Source: Streptomyces pactum
GTDB taxonomy: Bacteria; Actinomycetota; Actinomycetes; Streptomycetales; Streptomycetaceae
Length of the DNA stretch: 64,000 nucleotides
Assembly (NCBI RefSeq): GCF_016031615.1
Contig: NZ_JACYXC010000001.1
Span: 1,426,001 to 1,490,000, forward strand
Direction of reading: 5' to 3'
The position numbers and the translations under genes are program-made. Below are positions 8,738 through 18,205 of the stretch, in pieces; within the stretch, counting starts at the first letter, position 1, and the number at the start of each line of letters is the position of its first letter. The notes under the pieces are model-generated. The model made no database searches. It saw only the letters and a program-made list of their open reading frames with translations, and was not told the origin of the DNA.

Positions 8738-9970
8738 ATGGAACCACTGCTCCCCACCGACCCGGCGCACATCGCCGGATACCGCGTGCTGGGCCGGCTC
8801 GGGGCCGGCGGCATGGGCATGGTGCTGCTGGCCCGGTCGCCTTCCGGGGCCCTGGCGGCGATCAAGGTGATCCGCGCCGAGTACACCGACGACCCCGCGT
8901 TCCGGACACGTTTCCGCCGCGAGGTGACCGCCGCCCGCCGGGTGCACAGCCGGTGGGCGGCGGCCGTGCTGGACGCCGGTCCGGAGGCACCGGCCCCCTG
9001 GCTGGCCACGGAGTTCGTTCCCGGACCGTCCGTAGGGGAGGCGGTCGGCGGCCACGGTCCGCTCCCCGAGCACAGCGTCCGGACGCTCGGTGGCAGGCTC
9101 GCCGAGGCGCTGGCGGCGGTGCACACCGCCGGGCTGGTGCACCGGGACGTCAAACCGGGCAACGTCCTGCTCGCGCTCGACGGCCCCCGACTGATCGACT
9201 TCGGCATCGCGCGGGCCCTGGACGACACCCGCCTGACCGCCACCGACGTGGTGATCGGCTCCCCGGGCTTCCTCTCCCCGGAACAGGCGCAGGGCTCGGC
9301 AACCGTCGCGGCGCCCAGCGACATCTTCTCCCTGGGCTGCCTGCTGGCCTACGCGGCGTCCGGTGAACGGCCGTTCGGCTCCGGGCCGGTGGAGGCGCTG
9401 CTCTTCCGGACCGTGCACCACACCCCGGACCTCTCCGGCGTCCCGGCGGCGCTGCGCCCGGTGATCGAGGGGTGCCTGGTGAAGGAACCGGCGCACCGCC
9501 CGACCGCCGAGGAGCTGTGCCGGGAGTGGGCGGCGGACGCCCCGGGCGAGGACGGTGGGTCCGGGTGGCTGCCCGCCCCGATCATCCATCTGATCGCCCG
9601 GCGCACCCAGCGGATGCTGGAGCTGCCTCCGTACGAGGCGGCGGGACCCCCGGCGCCGGACGGTGGTGCCGGGCCCGAGGCTCACGCACCGGTCGGCGGG
9701 TCGGGCACCGCACCGGCCGGCGGCGGGCCGGCTGCCACCGTGCCGGGCGACGGCGGGCGGGCAGCCACCGTGCCGCTGCGGGACCGGGTGCCGCCCCCGC
9801 CGCCGCCCCGGCCCGCGCCGCGCGCCCCGGTGGGCCCCGAGCCGCCCGGCCGCCGGAGGTTCTTCACCTTCGCCTCCGGGTCCGTGCTGCTGATGTCGGC
9901 GGAGGCGCGGCGGTCCGGTGGCTCGCCGGCTCCGGCACGGCGGGAACCCCGCCGCCCCGACCGGGGCTGA
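8738..9970 (+). CDS. Serine/threonine protein kinase (PknB-type, probably truncated)
   Basis: A 410-residue Hanks-type kinase. ATG 8738 has GGAGG about 10 nt upstream. Glycine loop 'LGRLGAGGMG' (~18-27), catalytic Lys in 'AIKVIR', catalytic loop 'HRDVKPGNV', and 'DFGIA' are all intact, so the domain looks active. A Pro/Ala/Gly-rich juxtamembrane stretch follows. The family normally continues with one membrane helix and often an extracytoplasmic sensor or beta-propeller. Here the frame ends soon after 'RRRFFTFASGSVLLM'. Another frame continues plausibly as 'GGAAVRWLAGSG' from about 9901, suggesting a one-base frame change inside the membrane helix, but that frame then decays. Either a truncated sensor kinase or a sequence error. 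Its link to the defence-like neighbours is by position only. Confidence 0.8.
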   Translation: MEPLLPTDPAHIAGYRVLGRLGAGGMGMVLLARSPSGALAAIKVIRAEYTDDPAFRTRFRREVTAARRVHSRWAAAVLDAGPEAPAPWLATEFVPGPSVGEAVGGHGPLPEHSVRTLGGRLAEALAAVHTAGLVHRDVKPGNVLLALDGPRLIDFGIARALDDTRLTATDVVIGSPGFLSPEQAQGSATVAAPSDIFSLGCLLAYAASGERPFGSGPVEALLFRTVHHTPDLSGVPAALRPVIEGCLVKEPAHRPTAEELCREWAADAPGEDGGSGWLPAPIIHLIARRTQRMLELPPYEAAGPPAPDGGAGPEAHAPVGGSGTAPAGGGPAATVPGDGGRAATVPLRDRVPPPPPPRPAPRAPVGPEPPGRRRFFTFASGSVLLMSAEARRSGGSPAPARREPRRPDRG

Positions 9971-10368
9971 CGTCTGCCCCGCGGACCTGTCCCGGGCCTG
10001 TTGTCGGTACGCCCGGCAGAGCCGGACGGGCGGCGGGCACCGGACCGGCCTCCTGCCCTCAACCGGTTGCCCCGGTGCGTGGGCAGCGCGAAGAGCTACC
10101 GGTCGGCAGGTCCGTCCCGCAGGGGACGAGCCCTGTTCAGCGGCGCCGATCTCACCTCGTCCTGCCCTAAGGGGCACGGAAGTCGGCCCCCATGTCGACC
10201 CCGGCGCCGATCGTCCGGCCGCGTCGGGCGCCCACATGCTGAGCGCATGCCGGGGACGCACGGTGGGGCCCATGTCGCCCGTCCGGGATACGAGGGGACC
10301 GGACGCGGGCGCCCGCGACGCGCCCGCTCGCGGAACGCGCGGGACCGCCGCTCGGGTGGACGTGCACC
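9971..10368 (+). other. Gene-free interval between kinase and toxin
   Basis: About 400 nt with no convincing gene. The first ~200 nt can be read as a decaying continuation of the kinase in a shifted frame, with codon bias fading after ~9970. No clear promoter or hairpin stands out. Confidence 0.4.
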
Positions 10369-13300
10369 GTGATGAGCGTCGCCCGGGAGCACGCCACCGA
10401 GGACACCCGGCAGCCGGCCCGGCAGCCCGCCACCGCTGACGGCGCGGTCCGGGACACCGCGGCCGTCGCACCACTGGCACCGGCACGCGTTCACCGGGCC
10501 TCCGATCCGCGGGTGTTGCACCGTCTCCAGGGCACGGTGGGGAACCGGGCTGTGGCCCGGCTGGTCGCGCAGCGGTACACCGCGCCGGTGAAGCCGCCGC
10601 CGTCGCAGGCGCCGGGGTTCCGGAAGGTCCGCTCGGATGTGGCGGCGAAGAAGCAGAAGATCGCCCAGCATCCGCCCGCCACCGCCGAATCGCAGGCCGC
10701 GCAGGACGCGGCGGTGGCGCCGCCGGACGACAAGGAGGCGCAGGGCAAGGCGGCGAACGCGGAGAAGATGCACGCCGCCAAGCCCGGCACCTTCGACAAG
10801 GCGGCGTTCGTCGCGGCGGTGAACGCCGCGATCGCCAAACAGGCGCCGAAGAACCTTGACGAGGCCGACAAGTTCTCCGACTCGGGAAAGGCGGACCGGG
10901 TCAAGGAGGAGGTGGACGGCAAGGTCTCCGACGGCAAGAAGACCTCCGCCCAGGAGATCGAGACCACCACCAAAGCCCCACCCGACACCTCCGCCGCCAA
11001 GGACAAACCCGTCACCCCCCTCACCCCCGACCGGCCCCCGCCCAACCCCGGCGCGCCGTCCGCCGCCGACGCCGTGCCCGCCAAACAGCCGGCCGCGGTC
11101 ACCGACTTCTCCCAAGGTCCCGCCGCCAACGACAAGGCGCTGGCCGATGCGGAGGTCACCGAGGAGCAGTTGAAGAAGGGCAATGAGCCGGCCTTCGACG
11201 AAGCCCTGACCGAGAAGAAGAAAGCCGAACAGCACTCCGCCACGGCGCCGGGGGAAGCCCGCGCCGCCGAGAACGCCCAGCTCGCCGAGGCCAAGGCCGG
11301 GGCCGCCGCCTCCGGCGCGCAGGCGATGGCGTCGCTGACCGCGACCCGCGCGGCGGCCGGCAAGCAGGTCGACGGCGGCAAGGGCGAGACGAAGTCCAAG
11401 GACGAGCAGAAGCGGGCCCAGGTCACCGCCCGTCTGCAGAAGGTCTTCGACGCCACCAAGAAGGACGTCGAGACCACCCTGACTGGGCTGGACAAGAAGG
11501 TGGACGAGCAGTTCACCGCCGGTGAGAAGACTGCCCGGGACGCGTTCACCGCCGATCACGAGAAGCGGATGAAGGCCTACAAGAAGAAGCGGTACTCCGG
11601 CTTCTTCGGCCCGGCCAAGTGGGCCAAGGACAAGTTGCTGGGCATGCCCGCGGAGGCCAACCAGATCTTCCAGGAGTCCCGGAAGCTGTATGTGGCCAAG
11701 GTGCAGGGGGTCATCTCCGCGGTCGCCGACACCATCGGCACCGAACTGGGCAAGGCCAAGACCCGCATCGCCGAAGGCCGCGCCGACCTCAAGGCGGAGG
11801 TCGACAAACTCCCCGCCGATCTGAAGAAGTTCGGCCAAGAGGCCGCCCAGGACTTCCAGGCCAAGTTCGAGGACCTGGAGACCCAGGTCAACGACAAGTC
11901 CCAGCAACTCGTCACCGACCTGGCCCAGAAGTACACCCAGGCCCTGAGTGCCGTGGACGAGGAGATCAAAAAGCTCCAGGAAGCCAACAAGGGCCTGGTG
12001 CAAAAGGCCGTCGACGCGGTCGCCGGGGTCATCAAGACCATCATCGAGCTGAAGAACATGCTCATGGGCGTCCTGGCCAAGGCCGCCTCCGCGGTGGCGA
12101 AGATCATCAAGGACCCCATCGGGTTCCTGGGCAACCTCGTCCGCGCCGTCGGCGCCGGTCTCAACCAGTTCCTGGGCAACATCGGCGAACACCTGAAGAA
12201 GGGCCTGGTCGCCTGGCTGCTGGGCACCGCCACCAAAGCCGGCATCGAGATCCCGCCCAAGTTCGACCTCAAGGGCATCATCGCCCTGCTGGCCTCCATG
12301 CTCGGCCTGACCTGGGCCAACATCCGCACCCGCATCACCCGCAAAGGCGTCCCCGACCAGGCCATGGACACCGTCGAGGCCCAGGTCCCCGTCGCCTCGG
12401 CCCTGGCCAAGGAAGGCCCCGCCGGCGCCGCGAAGGAGATCCAGCAGTCCACCGGCGATCTGAAGACCACCATCCTCGAACAGCTCAAGACCTACCTGAT
12501 CCCCACCGTCATCATCGCCGGCATCACCTGGATCCTGTCCCTGCTCAACCCGGCCTCCGCGTTCATCCGAGCGGTCAAGGCGATCATCGACATCGTCACC
12601 TTCGTCGTCACCCAGGGCGCCCAGATCATCGAGTTCGTCAACGCGATACTCGACGCGGTCATCGCCATCGCCGGCGGCGGCGCCGCAGGCGTCCCCAAGA
12701 TGGTTGAGAACGCCCTCGCCACCAGCATCCCCGTCCTCCTCGGCGTCCTCGCCTCACTCCTCGGCATCGGCAGCCTCGCCGGCAAAGTCCGCCAGGTCCT
12801 CCAAACCGCCGCCCGCCCCGTCAACCGCGCCATCGACAAACTCGTCGACCTCATCGCGAAGAAGGGGAAGCAGCTCTGGGCGAAGCTCAAGACAGGAGAC
12901 CGGGGAACCAATGACAGGCGCAACAAGCCCGACAACGGAGAGGAAAACAAGAAGAGCGCACACCAGAAAAAGGAAAAGGCGCACAAAAAGGTAACCGCTC
13001 AAGACAAGGAAAAGATTGCCGCCCAGGCAGCCCTCGACGGATACAAGTCCATCCGAGGGATACCACTCAACCAGATAAAGCCCACCCTCAGCCAGGTTCT
13101 GGCAAAATGGCGGGCGAAGGGAGTCAAGCGCCTCTTCCTCAAGCCGAACGGCGGTAGCTCCTACCACGTTCGCGCCGAGGTCAATCCGGCATACGAGAGC
13201 CCGGCTGTAACCTGGCAGGCCCCTCAGTCAGCCGACGATGTGGTGAAGTACTTGCAATTTAAACATGTGCGCGCGGGCAACGACACCTGGGCCCGAGGCT

Positions 13301-14037
13301 GCTTCTCGATCACGGGCATCCGGGGAACTTCCGTAGGCCCGTCGAAGAACAGCCCTTACGTAAAGATGCAACAGGAGTCAGAGGTTGCATCGAACGCTCA
13401 CGCCGAGGAGGCAGTTACTGCCCGATTCAAAGTGGACTGGGACCCGCTCAAGTTCCAGATCGACCACCTTCAGTCCGAACAGGTGAGGCGCGACCGGCGC
13501 CCTTACAGCAGATTGATGGTCGACCTCGATATCGACGTAGGCGTGAGTTGCTGCCTCAACTGTGCGGACTATGTAGCCGGTTTCGTCAGACAATTGGAGG
13601 CAGATGGCTGCCACGTCAACGCAAAGATGCACTTCGGCGGTCTGTACTGGGGAGGCCAGAACAAGAAGCCCACAGTGGTTCCCGAATCGCTCGTCACTCG
13701 ACACGAAGAGCTGTTCAAGCTGATCATGGGCGAGGGATTCATGGAGTCGGGGAGTAAGCGGATGAGCCCGGCAAGCCCGGGCCGTTACTGGGGGCGCGCC
13801 TGCGAGACTCAATCGAAAGCCATTGAAGCAAAGTGGTACAGAGTAACCCGGAATAAAGACCAGGGGAAGGTAGCGCTCGCGATACTGCGTAACGCAGGCA
13901 TATCTTTACACGTCTTGAACGAGGACCGCGTAGGCGACTCTTTGGCTGACGAACAGAAGATAGAGCTGCAAAAGGCCAACAAGTGGATAAAGAAGGCCAT
14001 AGAGGAGGTGAACGAACGGATCAAGGCGGACCAATGA
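10369..14037 (+). CDS. Polymorphic toxin with C-terminal deaminase domain (eCIS-effector-like N-terminus)
   Basis: A 1222-residue protein; GTG 10369 or ATG 10372 are equally possible and no strong RBS is seen. The N-terminus holds 'LQGTVGNRAVARLV' (~55-68), a motif common at the start of actinobacterial proteins linked to extracellular contractile injection systems (recall). Next is a Lys/Ala/Asp-rich, coiled-coil-prone stretch (~80-560) and hydrophobic segments (about 650-850, e.g. 'TVIIAGITWILSLL'), a likely translocation region. After a charged junction (~870-890) the tip has a deaminase signature: H1011-A-E1013 and C1062-x2-C1065 ('SCCLNC'), the zinc-binding HAE/CxxC pair of nucleic-acid deaminase toxins. 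The tip is more A+T-rich than the body, as in exchanged toxin cassettes. An immunity gene follows 34 nt later. Nucleic-acid deamination in rivals is inference; substrate unknown. No injection-system structural genes are visible here. Confidence 0.8.
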   Translation: MMSVAREHATEDTRQPARQPATADGAVRDTAAVAPLAPARVHRASDPRVLHRLQGTVGNRAVARLVAQRYTAPVKPPPSQAPGFRKVRSDVAAKKQKIAQHPPATAESQAAQDAAVAPPDDKEAQGKAANAEKMHAAKPGTFDKAAFVAAVNAAIAKQAPKNLDEADKFSDSGKADRVKEEVDGKVSDGKKTSAQEIETTTKAPPDTSAAKDKPVTPLTPDRPPPNPGAPSAADAVPAKQPAAVTDFSQGPAANDKALADAEVTEEQLKKGNEPAFDEALTEKKKAEQHSATAPGEARAAENAQLAEAKAGAAASGAQAMASLTATRAAAGKQVDGGKGETKSKDEQKRAQVTARLQKVFDATKKDVETTLTGLDKKVDEQFTAGEKTARDAFTADHEKRMKAYKKKRYSGFFGPAKWAKDKLLGMPAEANQIFQESRKLYVAKVQGVISAVADTIGTELGKAKTRIAEGRADLKAEVDKLPADLKKFGQEAAQDFQAKFEDLETQVNDKSQQLVTDLAQKYTQALSAVDEEIKKLQEANKGLVQKAVDAVAGVIKTIIELKNMLMGVLAKAASAVAKIIKDPIGFLGNLVRAVGAGLNQFLGNIGEHLKKGLVAWLLGTATKAGIEIPPKFDLKGIIALLASMLGLTWANIRTRITRKGVPDQAMDTVEAQVPVASALAKEGPAGAAKEIQQSTGDLKTTILEQLKTYLIPTVIIAGITWILSLLNPASAFIRAVKAIIDIVTFVVTQGAQIIEFVNAILDAVIAIAGGGAAGVPKMVENALATSIPVLLGVLASLLGIGSLAGKVRQVLQTAARPVNRAIDKLVDLIAKKGKQLWAKLKTGDRGTNDRRNKPDNGEENKKSAHQKKEKAHKKVTAQDKEKIAAQAALDGYKSIRGIPLNQIKPTLSQVLAKWRAKGVKRLFLKPNGGSSYHVRAEVNPAYESPAVTWQAPQSADDVVKYLQFKHVRAGNDTWARGCFSITGIRGTSVGPSKNSPYVKMQQESEVASNAHAEEAVTARFKVDWDPLKFQIDHLQSEQVRRDRRPYSRLMVDLDIDVGVSCCLNCADYVAGFVRQLEADGCHVNAKMHFGGLYWGGQNKKPTVVPESLVTRHEELFKLIMGEGFMESGSKRMSPASPGRYWGRACETQSKAIEAKWYRVTRNKDQGKVALAILRNAGISLHVLNEDRVGDSLADEQKIELQKANKWIKKAIEEVNERIKADQ

Positions 14038-14071
14038 ACGAGTCGCATCATCACAGGATTGGCGTGCATCC

Positions 14072-14629
14072 ATGGCACTTGATCGCGAAAGGCTGATTTC
14101 CACTTTCTCCCACTGGGGGCTCGAAGTAACGAGGTCGGATGCTCGGGCCACAGAAGATCTCATCCGTGAACGAGCGGCCAAAAGCGTGATCACCGACATC
14201 GGAATCCCCGAACGCGTCGGGGGCCACATTACGTTGCACGACTTCACCGAGGGGCCGGAAACCGTCGCGGAACTACTAGGGAATCCGGAGAGCGCTATGC
14301 AACGGGCCGTGGGCGACCACATCTGCCTCGGCACCGGCGACGGAATCCTTCTCATGAACAGCGAAACCGGAGAAGTCTACTCATGGAAAGATCGACAAAC
14401 GTTGAGGATCAGCAGCAGTCTGGCAAATTTCGTCGAGTTCCTCATGCTGATCCAGGAGAAACTTAATATCGCCGAGGACGAGAACTGGCCGGAGTCCAGC
14501 GAGGAAGCATCGGACGCCTATGAGCAGCTAGTACACGCCTTCCGCGAAATTGATGACGCAGCAATGGACGAGGCGGGCGATTACTGGCGTGAAACCATCC
14601 GGGCATCCTTCGGCTCAATGGGCTTCTGA
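14072..14629 (+). CDS. SUKH-family immunity protein
   Basis: A 185-residue cytosolic protein 34 nt after the deaminase toxin. 'IPERVGGHITLHDF', 'DGILLMNSETGEVYSW' and 'SSSLANFVEFLMLI' match the pattern of the SUKH superfamily (SMI1/KNR4/Syd-like), probably the SUKH-4 type, which neutralises polymorphic toxins by direct binding. ATG 14072 is the first good start; the upstream 'AGGAT' is only a weak RBS. Codon use is unusually A+T-rich for this genome, like the toxin tip, implying the two moved together. The role is inferred from family and position. Confidence 0.75.
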   Translation: MALDRERLISTFSHWGLEVTRSDARATEDLIRERAAKSVITDIGIPERVGGHITLHDFTEGPETVAELLGNPESAMQRAVGDHICLGTGDGILLMNSETGEVYSWKDRQTLRISSSLANFVEFLMLIQEKLNIAEDENWPESSEEASDAYEQLVHAFREIDDAAMDEAGDYWRETIRASFGSMGF

Positions 14630-14824
14630 CACCACAGGGACGCAGCGCGTCAGTCTCTGCACATTGAGAATTGTCATGCACCCATCAGGAACGCTGCGGC
14701 CGCAAGGTGCACCCCTGACGGGCGCGGAGTAGCTTCGGAGAGGGAGACGGGGCGGGGCGGACGCGCGGGGCTCGGAGACCGAGGCGGGACGTCACCGCAA
14801 GCCACTCACGGGAGATGCGTCGCG

Positions 14825-15133
14825 ATGGTGCGTACAGGCGACGAGCCGGTTCATGCCCGGAGCGCGCTGCGGGCCCGGCGGGCGCTGGCCGCGTTCGGGT
14901 TGGTCTGCGCGATCGCCGGGGTGGTGCTCTTCCTCATCGCCGACCGCACCGGGTGGGCGGTGGCCTGCGGGGTGGTGGCGGTGGTCGCCCTGATCGACCT
15001 GCTCGTGGTGATCCGGCACATCCGGCAGGGGCCGCACTTCCAGCCGGGTCCGGATGTACCGCCCTACCGGCCCGGGGACGAACCCGGTGGCGGGCCGCCG
15101 CCGGGAGACGGAGATGCCGGCACCGGACGGTGA
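14825..15133 (+). CDS. DUF6343-type small membrane protein
   Basis: A 102-residue protein with two adjacent membrane helices (about 25-40 'GLVCAIAGVVLFLIA' and 46-62 'VACGVVAVVALIDLLVV'), a basic N-terminus and a Gly/Pro-rich acidic tail. It matches my recollection of the uncharacterised Streptomyces family DUF6343. ATG 14825 follows GGGAG. It marks the return to typical codon use after the A+T-rich toxin-immunity tail. Function unknown. Confidence 0.7.
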   Translation: MVRTGDEPVHARSALRARRALAAFGLVCAIAGVVLFLIADRTGWAVACGVVAVVALIDLLVVIRHIRQGPHFQPGPDVPPYRPGDEPGGGPPPGDGDAGTGR

Positions 15134-15142
15134 CCGGGTGGC

Positions 15143-15176
15143 GGGTGGTGAGGCCCCGGGAAGACCCTCACCACCC
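15143..15176. terminator. Bidirectional terminator
   Basis: Perfect 11-bp inverted repeat GGGTGGTGAGG / CCTCACCACCC with a 12-nt loop, between the convergent DUF6343 and TPR genes. It can serve both strands. Confidence 0.75.
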
Positions 15177-15232
15177 GTCACAGATCTGGACTCCCGGGAC
15201 CGTCGCCGGCGGTGGCCCGGGAGTTCGTCCGC

Positions 15233-15601
15233 TCAGGAGCGTTCGCCGAACTTCGCCGCGGCGAGGAAGTCCGGGCGCGGGTCGAGGGCGGCGGCGAGGC
15301 GGAAGTGGCGAGTGGCCTCGTCGTGCCGGTCGGCCCGCTGCAGGGTGCGGGCGAGCGCGAAGTGCGCGTAGGCGTTGTCCGGCTCGCGCTCCAGCACGAC
15401 CTGGAACTCGGCCTCCGCCGAGCGCAGCTGCGCGCCGAGGAAGTAGGCGCGGGCCCGCAGCAGCCGGGCCGCGGTGTGCTCGGGGTACGCGGAGATGACC
15501 GAGTCGAGCAGCTTCACCGCACCGCGCGGGTCGCGGGCGTTGAGCAGGTGCTCGGCGGCGCGGTATTCGATCAGATAGGTCTCGGGCGTGGCCTCGGACA
15601 C
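15233..15601 (-). CDS. Tetratricopeptide-repeat protein
   Basis: A 122-residue protein with three helical TPR-like units: 'YRAAEHLLNARDPRGAVKLL', then 'ARLLRARAYFLGAQLRSAEA', then 'AHFALARTLQRADRHDEATR'. GTG at 15601 is chosen because GGAAGG lies ~8 nt upstream; the longer open frame to 15853 begins in a Pro/Ala-rich run typical of read-through. It sits downstream of coaE on the same strand, an arrangement I recall in Streptomyces. Probably a protein-protein interaction scaffold; partner unknown. Confidence 0.8.
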   Translation of the reverse strand: MSEATPETYLIEYRAAEHLLNARDPRGAVKLLDSVISAYPEHTAARLLRARAYFLGAQLRSAEAEFQVVLEREPDNAYAHFALARTLQRADRHDEATRHFRLAAALDPRPDFLAAAKFGERS

Positions 15602-15845
15602 AACCGGTTCCTTCCCGTGGGTGCCGGGCGCCGGCGGAGCACCGTCGGCGCGTACGCCCACCACAACCGGGGGGCCGGGCCCGGGCATTCCCGGCACGCG
15701 GGCGGGCGGTGCGGGCGGCGGGCGGGCGCTCCCGCCGGGCGCCGGCGGGACCGTGGGAACAGCGGCCCGGGGCAGGGACGCGGGCGGAGCCAAGGCGTGG
15801 GCGGGGGCCCGGGACGCGCGCGAGGGCCAGGGCCGAACGCCTGGG

Positions 15846-16454
15846 TCAGCCACGCCGGCTCCGCTCGCGCTCCAGCAGGTCGGCCCAGACCTTCGCGACC
15901 TGCGGTTCCAGCGCCTCCAGCGGGCCGTCGTTGTCGATGACCAGGTCGGCGATGGCCAGCCGCTGTTCGCGGGTGGCCTGGGCCGCCATCCTCGCCCTGG
16001 CCTCGTCCTCCGTCATACCGCGCAGCCGTACCAGCCGGTCCAGCTGGGTCGCGGGGGCGGCGTCCACCACGATCACCAGGTCGTAGAGCGGGGCGAGACC
16101 GTTCTCGGTGAGCAGCGGAACGTCGTTGACGACGATCGCGTGGGGGCCGGCGTCGGCGGCCAGCTGGGCGGAGCGCTCCCGGACCAGGGGGTGAACGATG
16201 CCGTTGAGCACCTTGAGGCGCTCGGGGTCGGTGAAGACGAGGCCGCCGAGCTTGGGGCGGTCCAGGGCGCCCTGTTCGGTCAGGATCTCGGGTCCGAACG
16301 CCTCGACCACCGCGGCGAGCCCCGGAGCGCCCGGTTCGACCACCTCGCGGGCGATCCGGTCGGAGTCGATCAGCACCGCGCCGTAGGAGGACAGCAGGCC
16401 CGACACCTCGCTCTTGCCCGCGCCGATCCCGCCCGTCAGACCTACCGAGAGCAT
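15846..16454 (-). CDS. coaE: Dephospho-CoA kinase
   Basis: A 202-residue kinase for the last step of coenzyme A synthesis (dephospho-CoA + ATP to CoA + ADP). P-loop 'GLTGGIGAGKSEV' lies at the N-terminus (~residues 5-17), 'IDSDRIAREVVEPG' is the family substrate-binding stretch, and 'LVIDNDGPLEAL' is the conserved C-terminal segment. ATG 16454 starts MLSVGLTGG with GGGAAGGGG just upstream; the longer frame to 16526 adds a non-conserved leader. Length fits the family. The TPR gene follows on the same strand after ~240 nt. Confidence 0.95.
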   Translation of the reverse strand: MLSVGLTGGIGAGKSEVSGLLSSYGAVLIDSDRIAREVVEPGAPGLAAVVEAFGPEILTEQGALDRPKLGGLVFTDPERLKVLNGIVHPLVRERSAQLAADAGPHAIVVNDVPLLTENGLAPLYDLVIVVDAAPATQLDRLVRLRGMTEDEARARMAAQATREQRLAIADLVIDNDGPLEALEPQVAKVWADLLERERSRRG

Positions 16455-16657
16455 GACCGCCCCTTCCCTCGCTCCGCCGTCTGGCGGGTGTCCGCCGGTG
16501 CCCGGGGTGGCGCCGGTCGCGGCCACAACCTACCCGACGGTAGTGCGGCTGCGTCGTCCCGGGAGCACCGCCGCCCGGCCGGAGGGCCTGCCCCCACGGC
16601 TTGGCGTGGCGGTGCGGTGCCGCGGGGACGGGAAGGGGCCGGCGGGGCGGCGTCCGT

Positions 16658-17596
16658 TCAGGCGCCGCCCTCCCGCTCGGCGAGGAACCGCTCGAACTCC
16701 GCTCCCAGCTCGTCCGCCGAGGGCAGCTCCACCGGCTCGGCGACCAGGCTGCCACGGGTCTCGGCGCCGGCCACCGCGTCGTACTGGTGCTCAAGACCGC
16801 GGACGAGGGCGACCAGCTCCTCATCGCCCTCGGAGATCTGCCGCTCGATCTCCTCCTGGGTCTTCAGCGCCTCGTTGCGCAGCGCGTGGGCCGCCGCCGG
16901 GAGCACCAGCCCGGTGGCCGCGGTGACGGCCTCCAGCGCGGTCAGCGCCGCGTCCGGGTAGGGCGAGCGGGAGACGTAGTGCGGGACGTGCGCCGCCACC
17001 CCGAGCACATCGTGGCCGGAGAGCGCGAGCCGGTACTCGATCAGCGACTCGGCGCTGCCGGGCACCTGGGCCTCGGTGAAAAAGCTGCGGTGGCCGGGCA
17101 TGAGGTCGGTGCGGTTGCCGTGCGGGGTGAGGCCGACCGGCCGGGTGTGCGGGACGCCCATCGGGATGCCGTGGAAGTTCACCGACAGCCGCACGTTGAG
17201 CCGCTCCACGACCTGGCGGACGGCCGCGGCGAAACGCTCCCACTCCACGTCCGGCTCGGGGCCGGTGAGCAGCAGGAAGGGCGCTCCGGTGGCGTCGTGG
17301 ACGAGGTGCAGCTCGATCGCCGGGGTCTCGTAGGCGGTCCAGCTGTCCCGTTCGAAGGTGAGCAGCGGCCGCCGGGCGCGGTAGTCCACCAGCCGGTCGT
17401 GGTCGAAGCGCGCCACGACCTGGTGGGGCTGGCCGTCGAGCAGGCGGGTGACGATCTGCTCCCCCGTCTCGCCCGCGTCGATGTAGCCGTCGAAGTGGTA
17501 GAGCAGCACCAGCCCGGCCGAGTCCCGGGAGATGATCGCGTCCACCGCCGCGAGTCCTCCCGGCTCCCATGCGTACAAATCCTGCGGATCCAACAC
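16658..17596 (-). CDS. PAC2-family protein
   Basis: A 312-residue protein of the PAC2 (proteasome-assembly-chaperone-like) family, widespread in actinobacteria. Family marks: the N-terminal 'LVLLYHFDGYIDAGETGEQI', 'LLLTGPEPDVEWERF', and 'NFHGIPMGVPHTRPVGLTPH'. The C-terminal ~80 residues are helical and acidic. It begins with ATG 17596, preceded by GAGGAGCG. It lies between coaE and rpsA, as in other Streptomyces. Whether bacterial members assist proteasome-like assembly is not established. Confidence 0.85.
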   Translation of the reverse strand: MLDPQDLYAWEPGGLAAVDAIISRDSAGLVLLYHFDGYIDAGETGEQIVTRLLDGQPHQVVARFDHDRLVDYRARRPLLTFERDSWTAYETPAIELHLVHDATGAPFLLLTGPEPDVEWERFAAAVRQVVERLNVRLSVNFHGIPMGVPHTRPVGLTPHGNRTDLMPGHRSFFTEAQVPGSAESLIEYRLALSGHDVLGVAAHVPHYVSRSPYPDAALTALEAVTAATGLVLPAAAHALRNEALKTQEEIERQISEGDEELVALVRGLEHQYDAVAGAETRGSLVAEPVELPSADELGAEFERFLAEREGGA

Positions 17597-18205
17597 CGTG
17601 ACGCTCCTCCTCTGGTTCCGAGGTCAAGAACGTCCGGCGGCGGCGGAAGCATTCCCTTCCCGGTCGAGTCGGCGCATTCTTTGCGCACCGTCCACCGGTG
17701 CTCCGGCCCCCTCGGCGGCCCTGGTGGGCCCGATCAGCGGCGTCCGGAGCGCTGTGGGGCTCGCCAGACTCCCCGTGCGCGTGCCTGCCAGCATCGTGGC
17801 CGGGGCTCCTGCCCGGGCTCCCGGCCGGGGCCATCCGGCTCCCGTGCGGGTCCCTGGCCGCCTCCCGCCGTGCCTCGGCAGGCCCTGTGCCCCGGGCCCG
17901 GTGCGGCCGCTGCCCGGCCGCTCGTTCCGGAATTCCCTGCCGCTCCGTCCGGGATCGTCCGGGACCGTCCGGCTGCCGTCGGAAACCGGCCACGGGAAGG
18001 CGGCCGCAGGCGCCGCCGGCAGCTCGCCGACCGTCCGGGGCCGCTCTCACGGCAGCCCGTCCTCCGGCAGGGCCGCAGAACCCCCGGCAGCACCGCTCCT
18101 CCGGCGGGGCCGCAGGACGGCAACCCCGTTCCCCTCCGGCACGCTCCAACGGCGGGCCGGAGGCCTGGGGAACGGCTCGTGGGGGGCCCGGGGGCGGATA
18201 CGCGG
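17597..18205. other. Gene-free interval between PAC2 gene and rpsA
   Basis: About 610 nt of very G+C-rich DNA. No reading frame has family-like sequence or consistent codon bias. Short near-repeats of CTCCGGCaGGGCCGCAG (18061-18117) occur. Besides the rpsA terminator at its edge, nothing functional is visible. Confidence 0.5.
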
